Below, in pieces: positions 17,556 to 24,902 of a stretch of 64,000 bases of DNA. Every line of letters begins with the position of its first letter. Position 1 is the first letter of the stretch. Source of the DNA: Deltaproteobacteria bacterium (GTDB lineage: Bacteria > UBA10199 > SPLOWO2-01-44-7); the NCBI GenBank assembly GCA_016203765.1, contig JACQMB010000145.1, positions 1 through 64,000 of the forward strand, given 5' to 3'. The position numbers were made by a program, and so were the translations under genes. The notes under the pieces are model-generated. The model saw only the letters and a program-made list of their open reading frames with translations, did no database searches and was not told the origin of the DNA.

Positions 17556-18553
17556 GATGCCTCGTTTTTGGCTGCGGGTATATGGGGAAAATCCGCGCGG
17601 CGGTGTTGAAAAATCATCCGGACGTCACCCAGGTAAAAATTTACGATCCCTATGTGAATCCGGACCGTGAACCCATGGCGCCGGACCTCCTGGTCCCTTC
17701 GGAAATCCCGTGGAAAGATTTTGACGCGGTTTTTGTCTGTACCCCCAACAACGTCAGCGCCAAACTGGCGATCGAGGGGCTTAAAAATTGCGGGCATGTC
17801 TTTTGTGAGAAACCTCCGGCCCGGAATTACGAGGAGCTGTGCGCGGTGAGGGAGGCCGCCCGGGCGCGTCCGGATCATACTTTGGTTTTCGGTTTTAACC
17901 ACCGTTACCACCCGCTGGTTCAGGCGGCCAAAGACCTGGTGGGCGAGGGGGGGCTTGGCGAGGTCCTCTATCTCCGGGGGACCTACGGCAAATCGGGGGG
18001 AAAAAATTACCGTCAAAGCTGGCGCAACCAAAAGGAAATTTCCGGAGGGGGGATACTGCTGGATCAGGGCATTCATATGCTCGACCTCTTTCAATATTTT
18101 CTGGGCCCGCTGAAGCTGGTGAACAGTCTGTTGCAAGATTCTTTTTGGAAATGCGGCGTGGAAGACAATGTCTTTGTTTTGTTGCGGTCGGCCAGGGGCG
18201 CCCCCGTTTTTCTCCATTCTTCCGCCACGCTGTGGAAACACACTTTTACCTTTGAAATCGGGTGTGAAAAGGGTTATCTCAAGGCCAACGGACTTCTCTC
18301 GCAAACCGGGAGCTATGGCCGCGAACAACTCGTAATCGGCCGAAGGCAGTTTGAGGATGAGGCTTTGGCCCTTGGCAATCCCCGGGAAGAGATCGTCTAT
18401 TTCGACCGTGACGATTCCTGGCGATTGGAGGTCAACGAATTTTTGTCCGCCGTCAAGGAAAAGAGAAAGGCCACGCACGGGACTTTGGAAGAAGCCCTGC
18501 AAGTGATGGCCTTGATCCGGGATATCTATGCAATCGATTCAAACCTGCTTTAA
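17552..18553 (+). CDS. Gfo/Idh/MocA family oxidoreductase
   Basis: A 333-residue member of the family. The N-terminal cofactor motif is CLVFGCGYMGKIRA, and the EKP catalytic motif is in CEKPPARN. The C-terminal half has GGGILLDQGIHMLDL, a typical active-site His region. It would dehydrogenate or isomerise a sugar. It starts ATGA-fashion on the preceding stop. It is a different subfamily from the Gfo/Idh protein at 5617, so the locus has at least two separate oxidoreductase steps of this class, plus a third fused one at 44819. Confidence 0.82.
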   Translation: MRCLVFGCGYMGKIRAAVLKNHPDVTQVKIYDPYVNPDREPMAPDLLVPSEIPWKDFDAVFVCTPNNVSAKLAIEGLKNCGHVFCEKPPARNYEELCAVREAARARPDHTLVFGFNHRYHPLVQAAKDLVGEGGLGEVLYLRGTYGKSGGKNYRQSWRNQKEISGGGILLDQGIHMLDLFQYFLGPLKLVNSLLQDSFWKCGVEDNVFVLLRSARGAPVFLHSSATLWKHTFTFEIGCEKGYLKANGLLSQTGSYGREQLVIGRRQFEDEALALGNPREEIVYFDRDDSWRLEVNEFLSAVKEKRKATHGTLEEALQVMALIRDIYAIDSNLL

Positions 18554-19484
18554 TTTTGATTTGTCGAAAGTCAAACCACTCGAGGAAGTGCTGAAATACC
18601 GGACTTTTTGCCTGGAGGCGGTCCGTCAATCCTGCCGGGGGGGGACGATACGGCGAAACCATTCTCCGGTCAGCGGGGCCCGGTTGCTTTCCTGGGGAAC
18701 CGTGGACGGTTTGGAATACGGAATTTGCCCGAAAACGGGGAGTCTTTTTCTGACGGAGATCCCTGCTCCCGCCGCGTGGGCTTCTCTGCTCGATAAGGTC
18801 AACCGGTACCGTAATGAGCAGGCCTTCGACGTTCATTTAAAACAGTCTCGTTTAACCAGCGTTTATGAACCCAAAAAGGCTTGGATTGAAGACACGCTCC
18901 GGTGGCATCACCTGGAGAGACCCAAGGTGCTTGAGGTGACGACCCCCCCCAGTGAGTTGACGGCCCTCTTGCAAACCAGTCCCCTGGTGGAGGAGGTTGT
19001 CGTCTGGAATGAGACGAACCCCCGCCCGGAAGGGCTTTGGCCGGAAGCGGCGGACGCGGCCATTCTTTTGGAATCGCTTGATCGCTCGGGGGATCCGGCG
19101 GCATTTTTAAAGCGCGTCCATGAAAGTTTGAAACCCGGCGGGCTCCTTTTTTTGACGGCCCTGCTCGCCTCCGGTTTCGACATGAAGGTGTTGGGGACAA
19201 AAAATCTCTATCTGTGCCCCCCCGACCGGACGAATTGCTTTAGCCTGAACGGATTAACGCAACTGCTGGCTCAATCCGGTTTTACCTTTATTGAGGTGAG
19301 TACTCCCGGCATCCTGGATGTGGAGATTGTCCGGGCCCATTGCTTGCAGGATCCGTCCATTCGCCTCTCTCCGTTTGAAACAACGTTGCTCGATGCCGAT
19401 CCGGAAAAACTGTCGGCATTGCAAATATTTTTACAGCAGAGCAATGTAAGCTCGTTTGCCCGCGTGGTGGCCAAAAAGAACTAA
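18528..19484 (+). CDS. Methyltransferase-like protein
   Basis: A 318-residue protein with a class I SAM-methyltransferase-like core. The N-terminal part has scattered cysteines but no clear zinc site; the core begins at PKVLEVTTPPSELTALL, a degenerate glycine-rich SAM motif (VLEVGxG expected), then DAAILLESLDRSGDPAAFLKR and LKPGGLLFLT, which are motifs seen after the SAM loop. The loss of the glycines in motif I suggests weak or absent SAM binding. It overlaps the preceding gene by 26 bases and the next by one base. It could modify the phosphonate-bearing glycan, but this is a guess. Confidence 0.6.
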   Translation: MQSIQTCFNFDLSKVKPLEEVLKYRTFCLEAVRQSCRGGTIRRNHSPVSGARLLSWGTVDGLEYGICPKTGSLFLTEIPAPAAWASLLDKVNRYRNEQAFDVHLKQSRLTSVYEPKKAWIEDTLRWHHLERPKVLEVTTPPSELTALLQTSPLVEEVVVWNETNPRPEGLWPEAADAAILLESLDRSGDPAAFLKRVHESLKPGGLLFLTALLASGFDMKVLGTKNLYLCPPDRTNCFSLNGLTQLLAQSGFTFIEVSTPGILDVEIVRAHCLQDPSIRLSPFETTLLDADPEKLSALQIFLQQSNVSSFARVVAKKN

Positions 19485-20014
19485 TGGTTATTTGGGTGAC
19501 AGGATTGTCCGGAGCGGGGAAAACGACCCTTTGTCGCGCCCTCTATGACAGATTGAAAACACATATTCCTCAGCTGGTCTGGCTCGACGGGGATGTTGTG
19601 CGAAAGGCTTTTGGAAATGATTTGGGATATTCCGAAGAGGAAAGGCAGACACAATTGAAGCGTTTGCAAAATCTCGCCAAGGTTCTTTCCCATCAGGGGC
19701 TGGTTGTTTTGGTTGCCGTTTTGTATTCTCATCCCGACTTTTTAAAATGGAATCGGCAGAATTTTCCGGAGTATTTTGAAATCTATTTATCCGTGGCTCT
19801 CGATGTGTTGCGGCAAAGAGACGAGAAAGGACTTTACAACGGGTCCGTGAGAAACGTTGTCGGGCTTGATATCCCTTGGCACCCCCCCCAAACCCCGGCT
19901 TTGAAAATAAATGTTGATTATAAAATACCGCCCGAACGATTAGCGCTGGATGTTATCTCTGCTATTCCAAAACTGGCAGAATGCCTGGAAATGCCGAGGA
20001 GAAAAAGAATATGA
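19484..20014 (+). CDS. cysC: Adenylylsulfate (APS) kinase family protein
   Basis: A 176-residue P-loop kinase. GLSGAGKTT at residues 7-15 is the Walker A motif; LDGDVVRKAFGNDLGYSEEER is the APS-kinase substrate region, and DIPWHPPQTP near the C-terminus is typical of the family. Canonical CysC makes PAPS, the sulfate donor. A sulfotransferase gene lies at 32078, so sulfation is plausible. Variants of this kinase occur in capsule and phosphonate loci where the phosphorylated molecule is not APS, and its position directly before PEP mutase keeps that alternative open. TAATG overlap upstream, ATGA overlap downstream. Confidence 0.78.
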   Translation: MVIWVTGLSGAGKTTLCRALYDRLKTHIPQLVWLDGDVVRKAFGNDLGYSEEERQTQLKRLQNLAKVLSHQGLVVLVAVLYSHPDFLKWNRQNFPEYFEIYLSVALDVLRQRDEKGLYNGSVRNVVGLDIPWHPPQTPALKINVDYKIPPERLALDVISAIPKLAECLEMPRRKRI

Positions 20015-21618
20015 AAAAAACGACGCAGTTGCGGCAATTATTATTTTCAGAAAGTTTGGAATTTTTGTGCGAGGCCCACAATGGGTTGAGCGCTAAGATT
20101 GTCGAAGAAGCCGGTTTTAAAGGGATCTGGGGAAGCGGATTATCTCTCTCCGCGGCGATGGCCGTTCGAGATAATAATGAGGCCAGTTGGACGCAGATTT
20201 TGGAGACGGTGGAGTTTATGTCCGATGCCACATCCATTCCTGTCTTGCTGGATGGAGATACCGGATATGGGAATTTTAATAATGTCCGCCGCCTTGTTCA
20301 AAAACTCGAGCAAAGAGGCATCGGCGGTGTTTGCATCGAAGATAAGCTATTTCCTAAAACCAATAGTTTTCTGAGGGGGGAAAAACAGCCGCTGGCGACT
20401 CTGGAAGAATTTACGGGCAAAATCAAAGCAGCCAAAGACTCTCAGCGAGACAGTGATTTTTGCCTGGTGGCTCGGACCGAGGCCTTTATTGCCGGGTGGG
20501 GGTTATTCGAGGCCTTGCGCCGCGCCGATGCCTATCATCGTGCCGGGGCGGATGCCATTTTGATTCATAGTAAACTTTCCAAGCCGGATGAAGTCTTGGC
20601 ATTTAAGAAAGAGTGGGGTCGCCGTTCTCCGGTGGTGATTGTTCCTACGACCTATTACGCAACACCGATGGAGGTTTTCCAAGAAGCGGGTTTTAGTACC
20701 GTTATCTGGGCCAACATGATTTTGCGCAGTGCGATCACGGCCATGAAAGCCGTTGCCTCACAACTGAAAAGGGAAAATTCTCTTTTGAGTGTGGAGGATA
20801 AAATTGTGCCCGTCAAAGAAGTGTTTCGTCTCCAAGGGGATCAGGAGTTGGAAGAGGCGGAAAGACTTTATTTGCCAAGCGTCGCCTCGGAAACCAAGGC
20901 CGTTATTTTAGCCGCTTCTCGCGGGGAAGTCTTAGATGCGTTGACCCAAGAAAGACCGAAGGCCATGATCCCCGTTGGGGGAGAGCCCTTGTTATTTCGG
21001 CAGATCCGAACGCTGCAAGAGGCGGGCGTGAAAGACGTGACCGTGGTGCGGGGTTATTGCAAAGAGGTGATTGACGCCCCTGGCCTTCGCTACGTGGATA
21101 ATGAGATTTATGCCTCATCCAAGGAACTGGTTTCCCTATGGAAGGGAATCCAAAATTTATCGGGGCCCGCATTTATCGCCTATGGGGACATCCTTTATAA
21201 GAAGTATGTTCCAACTTTGCTGTTGCAGGAGGAAGAGGATTTTGTCATCGCCGTCGATTCTGAATGGGAGAGGAGCGGCAATCGAAAAAGATATGCTGAT
21301 TATGTCTCCTGCGACGTCCCTTACCGGCGGACATTATTGGATCACCCCGTTTATCTGACGAGGATGGATGCAGATTTAGTGCCGGCAACCATTTGTGGAG
21401 AATGGATTGGTCTTCTGCGGGCTTCAGCGGAGGGGATAAAAATTATTCAAAAAATATTAGCCGAACTGTCTCAACAAGAAGCATTTTCAAAGATGCGTAT
21501 GGCGCATCTGTTCAATGCATTGAGACAAAAAGGTTATAAGGCCAGGGTTCATTATATTCGAGGCCATTGGTTGGATGTCGATGACCTTACGGATCTCGTT
21601 ACGGCACACGCCTTTTAG
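20011..21618 (+). CDS. pepM: Phosphoenolpyruvate mutase fused to a nucleotidyltransferase
   Basis: A 535-residue two-domain protein. Residues ~1-290 are PEP mutase: LLDGDTGYGN (79-88, Mg site) and the diagnostic lid EDKLFPKTNS (110-119), which separates mutases from isocitrate-lyase relatives. It forms the C-P bond, turning PEP into phosphonopyruvate. Residues ~298-535 are a nucleotidyltransferase domain (KAVILAASRGEVL, then ERPKAMIPVGG). In fosfomycin Fom1 a cytidylyltransferase precedes PEP mutase and activates hydroxyethylphosphonate; here the order is reversed. The glycine-rich loop reads AASRGE rather than AAGxGxR, so activity needs testing. ATG 20011 has GAGGAG upstream and ATGA coupling to the kinase. 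Confidence 0.93.
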   Translation: MKKTTQLRQLLFSESLEFLCEAHNGLSAKIVEEAGFKGIWGSGLSLSAAMAVRDNNEASWTQILETVEFMSDATSIPVLLDGDTGYGNFNNVRRLVQKLEQRGIGGVCIEDKLFPKTNSFLRGEKQPLATLEEFTGKIKAAKDSQRDSDFCLVARTEAFIAGWGLFEALRRADAYHRAGADAILIHSKLSKPDEVLAFKKEWGRRSPVVIVPTTYYATPMEVFQEAGFSTVIWANMILRSAITAMKAVASQLKRENSLLSVEDKIVPVKEVFRLQGDQELEEAERLYLPSVASETKAVILAASRGEVLDALTQERPKAMIPVGGEPLLFRQIRTLQEAGVKDVTVVRGYCKEVIDAPGLRYVDNEIYASSKELVSLWKGIQNLSGPAFIAYGDILYKKYVPTLLLQEEEDFVIAVDSEWERSGNRKRYADYVSCDVPYRRTLLDHPVYLTRMDADLVPATICGEWIGLLRASAEGIKIIQKILAELSQQEAFSKMRMAHLFNALRQKGYKARVHYIRGHWLDVDDLTDLVTAHAF

Positions 21619-21626
21619 AAAATCGC

Positions 21627-22790
21627 ATGATTCAAGCCAAAGACTTTATTGAACCGGCATTGGAGCGAGGATATCGCTTCTGGTCAGGCGTCCCTTGTTC
21701 TTTTTTAACGCCGTTTATTAACTATGTCATCCAGAATAAAGAGCTCCGGTATGTGGGGGCCTCGAGCGAAGGGGAAGCCGTCGCGATAGCGATCGGTAGT
21801 TACCTGGCCGGCAATAAATCGGTGGCCATTTGCCAAAACTCCGGTCTAGGGAATATGGTCAATCCGTTGACAAGCCTCAATTATCCTTTTCGGATTCCTT
21901 TGCTTTTGATTGTGACGCACCGAGGAGCCCCTGGCATCCAAGATGAACCCCAGCATGTCTTGATGGGTCAAATTACGGAAAAATTGTTAGAAACGATGCG
22001 CATCCCTTACCTCCCCTTTCCTGAGGAAGGTCGGGATGTGCAAAGGACTCTGGCAGAAGTGGAAAATTATATTGAAAAAGAGAATCTGCCGTTCGCTTTG
22101 ATTATGAAAAAGGATGCTGTCACTTCCTATCCTTTAGAACAAAAAATCACGTTTCACCATTTTCCCGTCTCCCCTGTTGAGGGGAAATTTTATTGGTCCG
22201 GTGATTCCCGAATGCGCCGCTTGGAAGCGATTCAGATAATTAAGGAAACGGCATCGCAACGAGCCCTTCTGATAGCTACAACCGGAAAAACCGGTAGAGA
22301 ACTGTTCGCATTGGGTCATCAATCCAATCAAATTTATATCGTGGGCGGGATGGGATGTGCTGCCGGAATCGGGTTGGGATTGAGTCTCGGACAGCCTTCC
22401 AAAAAGGTTTTGGTTTTGGATGGAGACGGGGCGGTCTTAATGAAGATGGGCACTTTGGCAACGATAGGGCACTATCAGCCAAAAAATTTGATTCATATTG
22501 TTTTGGACAATGAGGCTCATGAATCAACGGGGGCACAGTTTACGGTGTCGGGGAGCACAGATATCGCCTCTGTCGCCTCTGCCTGCCGCTACCGAAAGCT
22601 TTTTCGCTGCGATCAGGCAAAAGACTTAAAAAGGTATTTGGATTTGGCCATGCAATCCGAGGGCCCTGTGATGATTCATGTCAAAATCGCCGTCGGATCG
22701 GACCCCAAGTTGGGCCGTCCCACGTTGACGCCCCATGAAGTCAAAGATCAGTTTGTCCGCCGAATGAATAAAGAAAGGAGCGATTTATGA
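21627..22790 (+). CDS. aepY: Phosphonopyruvate decarboxylase
   Basis: A 387-residue thiamine-diphosphate enzyme that makes phosphonoacetaldehyde, pulling the unfavourable PEP mutase reaction forward. The N-terminal PYR domain begins with the substrate loop WSGVPCSFLTPF and has the catalytic glutamate region SSEGEAVAIA (47-56). The C-terminal PP domain carries the ThDP motif DGDGAVLMKMGTL (265-277) ending near DNEAHESTG. Length and landmarks are normal for the family. It lies 8 bases after pepM and its stop overlaps the next start as ATGA. Confidence 0.95.
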   Translation: MIQAKDFIEPALERGYRFWSGVPCSFLTPFINYVIQNKELRYVGASSEGEAVAIAIGSYLAGNKSVAICQNSGLGNMVNPLTSLNYPFRIPLLLIVTHRGAPGIQDEPQHVLMGQITEKLLETMRIPYLPFPEEGRDVQRTLAEVENYIEKENLPFALIMKKDAVTSYPLEQKITFHHFPVSPVEGKFYWSGDSRMRRLEAIQIIKETASQRALLIATTGKTGRELFALGHQSNQIYIVGGMGCAAGIGLGLSLGQPSKKVLVLDGDGAVLMKMGTLATIGHYQPKNLIHIVLDNEAHESTGAQFTVSGSTDIASVASACRYRKLFRCDQAKDLKRYLDLAMQSEGPVMIHVKIAVGSDPKLGRPTLTPHEVKDQFVRRMNKERSDL

Positions 22791-24127
22791 TAACAAAAGA
22801 CCCCACCTTTTTGAAACGCCAGGGGGCCAATTTTTTATCTCTGATCAATGATTTAAAAAGAAACCGAAAAGCGGCCGCCCAAGATTTGCAGGTTTCCCTT
22901 GAGACAATAGAGAAGATCATCGCCGGGGAAAGCGATATTCCTCCGGGATTGATTCAGAGAGCTACGGAAGTTTGGCCGGTGAATCGGCGCGATTTCATGA
23001 TTATGGAAGATGATTGTCCGGAGGGGGTTTTGGTGATGCGGGGAGAGGCGTCTGAAAAAAGTTCCCGCATTTTTACCCGGGGGGGAGCGGATTATTATGA
23101 ATATCGGGATACGGCCATGTCGAAAGTGGCCCCCTTTCGTCCTGAATGGATTTTGGAACTTTGCACGGTGGAGGACAATGACCCGAAAAATTCCAGTTTG
23201 CGGTGGAATAACGGCCACTTTATGCATCAGTTTACGATGTTTGTGGGCCCGGTCAATTTTTATTATATTGAAGAGAACCAAAAAAAGGTGATGGTCGCAA
23301 ACACGGGGGATTCCATGTACATTACCCCCTTTGTCCCGCACACTTTTGCGACGAGACAAAGGCAAAAAGGTCTCATTCTGGCTTTGACCTATGGAAACAA
23401 ATTGCTCGGAGACGTCCAACAGGAAATGTCGAGCCTGGGTGGAGATATTCCGGGCCAATTTCTTTTGGAAACACGAAGCCGAGACGCCTATTTTGCCTCT
23501 CTGTTACAATTGCAGATGGCCGCTTTAAGCCTCTCTGCGGAAGATTTGATTGTGCAGACCGGTTTGCCTGCCGATCGCGTTCACCGGTGGATAAAGGGTG
23601 AAGCCTTTCCAACTCCTGAAGAATACGGGAGGTTGGCTGATCGTTTGAATGTGAATGTTTATGATTTAATGCCTCCCGACGCTTTTGATCCCGGAGTCAT
23701 TGTTAGCTATTTGTCGCATTCCAAGCCTAGGCGGTATTTTAATTGCCAAATCAGAGAACTCGCTTCCATTCGCTATCTCCCTTACTCCAAGGCCCTTCTT
23801 CTGGATGTTTTGGAAAAGGCAGAGACGTTTCCCTTCAAAGTGCCCCTGCATCAATACTGCTATAATTTTGGAGATGTGTCGGTGACGCTCCGATGGGATT
23901 GGAAAGGACAGACCAGAGAAGTGGAAGTGGGTCCCAATGATTCGGTTTATGTGAAACCGTTTGTGCCTCACTCCTTTTCGCCTTGTGCGGCCAAGCCAGC
24001 TTCTTTGTTGAGTTTGCGCATCGGCGGAAAAGGCACTGGAGAGCCCCAAAGAGAACTGTCCCATATTGGAAAAAAGAATATCCAACGCATCTATCAAGAG
24101 TATTCACTTTGGTATAAGGAAGAATAA
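22787..24127 (+). CDS. mpnS: Methylphosphonate synthase-like double-cupin iron enzyme
   Basis: A 446-residue protein with the HTH-cupin-HTH-cupin layout of hydroxyethylphosphonate dioxygenase (HEPD) and methylphosphonate synthase (MPnS): HTH ~15-62, cupin ~110-200, second HTH ~245-295, second cupin ~330-415. In the first cupin, His144 (NNGHFMHQ) and His185 (PFVPHTF) are the two iron histidines. HEPD's ligand Glu, six residues before the second His, is Ile179 here, while Gln148 sits four residues after His144: the 2-His-1-Gln triad reported for MPnS. The predicted reaction is 2-hydroxyethylphosphonate plus O2 to methylphosphonate. Neighbours encode all earlier steps. HEPD activity (hydroxymethylphosphonate) is the main alternative. 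Confidence 0.88.
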   Translation: MITKDPTFLKRQGANFLSLINDLKRNRKAAAQDLQVSLETIEKIIAGESDIPPGLIQRATEVWPVNRRDFMIMEDDCPEGVLVMRGEASEKSSRIFTRGGADYYEYRDTAMSKVAPFRPEWILELCTVEDNDPKNSSLRWNNGHFMHQFTMFVGPVNFYYIEENQKKVMVANTGDSMYITPFVPHTFATRQRQKGLILALTYGNKLLGDVQQEMSSLGGDIPGQFLLETRSRDAYFASLLQLQMAALSLSAEDLIVQTGLPADRVHRWIKGEAFPTPEEYGRLADRLNVNVYDLMPPDAFDPGVIVSYLSHSKPRRYFNCQIRELASIRYLPYSKALLLDVLEKAETFPFKVPLHQYCYNFGDVSVTLRWDWKGQTREVEVGPNDSVYVKPFVPHSFSPCAAKPASLLSLRIGGKGTGEPQRELSHIGKKNIQRIYQEYSLWYKEE

Positions 24128-24130
24128 GCG

Positions 24131-24844
24131 ATGAAAGCCATTTTGCTCACCGCGGGACAAGGAAGCCGTTTGCTGCCCTATACGCAATCGATGCCAAAAC
24201 ATTTGCTCCCCCTCGGTTCCACCACCATTATTCATCGAACAATCAAAATATTAAGGGATATCGGGATTCAAGACATTGCAATGGTCGTAGGTTATTTAAA
24301 GGAAAAATTTTATGAGGCCTTTCCTAAAGATATTCAATTTTATACCAATGAAGCTTATCCAGTCACCGACCAGGCCGCGAGTTTGGCGAAGGCAGTGGAG
24401 AAATTGGAAGATGATTTTTTGGTCATTGCAGGGGATTTATTTTGTCCCCGAAAGGTTTTTGTTCAGATATTGGAAAAACCCCATCCCATCTGTCTAGCCA
24501 TTGAAAAAAGGAAAGGGCCATTTAATGACGTGACGGAAAAGGTCTGCACGAGAGGGGAGTCCATTTTTAAGATCGGGAAATTGAACGTTTTGAACGGAGA
24601 AGCCAATGGAGAATTTTTGGGATTGACAAAGGTGAGAAAGGAAAAGGCGTCGTTTTTTCTCCGACATCTTAAAGCCGCGCTTTTAGAAAACCCCAGGAGC
24701 GCCATCATTCACGTCCATCAAAAAATAATCGATGCCGGATGTCCTCTTCCTTATATCCACTGCGGAGATTCCTGGTGTGAAATTGATGAGCCCGCCACCT
24801 GGAAAAAGGCAAAAGAGATTTTTCAAAAAACCCCTGATTACTGA
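24131..24844 (+). CDS. Nucleotidyltransferase, LicC/PntC-like (possible phosphonate cytidylyltransferase)
   Basis: A 237-residue single-domain nucleotidyltransferase. The N-terminal NTP loop MKAILLTAGQGSRLLPYT and MPKHLLPLG match LicC-type choline-phosphate and AEP cytidylyltransferases; the metal aspartate is in VIAGDLFCP, and a second Asp pair occurs in EIDEPATW near the end. Enzymes of this kind make CMP-aminoethylphosphonate or CDP-choline for transfer to sugars. With methylphosphonate synthase just upstream, activation of methyl- or hydroxyethylphosphonate as its CMP ester is a fair inference. It follows mpnS by three bases. Confidence 0.78.
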   Translation: MKAILLTAGQGSRLLPYTQSMPKHLLPLGSTTIIHRTIKILRDIGIQDIAMVVGYLKEKFYEAFPKDIQFYTNEAYPVTDQAASLAKAVEKLEDDFLVIAGDLFCPRKVFVQILEKPHPICLAIEKRKGPFNDVTEKVCTRGESIFKIGKLNVLNGEANGEFLGLTKVRKEKASFFLRHLKAALLENPRSAIIHVHQKIIDAGCPLPYIHCGDSWCEIDEPATWKKAKEIFQKTPDY

Positions 24845-24848
24845 GGAG

Positions 24849-24864
24849 CATGATTTAGATCATG
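24849..24864. repeat. Short inverted repeat between nucleotidyltransferase and radical SAM genes
   Basis: CATGAT-TTAG-ATCATG, a perfect 6-bp inverted repeat with a 4-base loop, in the 58-base gap between two phosphonate-module genes. It is directly followed by a TTGACT (24865-24870), which could be a -35 box, although no good -10 follows (TAGCGG at 17-base spacing). It could be a small operator or a weak RNA hairpin; there is no U-run, so a terminator is unlikely. Confidence 0.3.
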
Positions 24865-24902
24865 TTGACTCTTGTTTGCATTAGTTCTAGCGGTGACCGG
24901 TT

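Noticed and set aside
17432..18502. Long minus-strand open frame over the Gfo/Idh gene
   Set aside because: It is antisense to a gene with clear family motifs and has no recognisable domain; a composition shadow.
22787..24127. Annotation of the double-cupin protein as hydroxyethylphosphonate dioxygenase or a plain HTH-cupin regulator
   Set aside because: The ligand glutamate of HEPD is Ile179 and a glutamine is placed at the MPnS ligand position; the 446-residue duplicated layout and pathway neighbours argue against a regulator.
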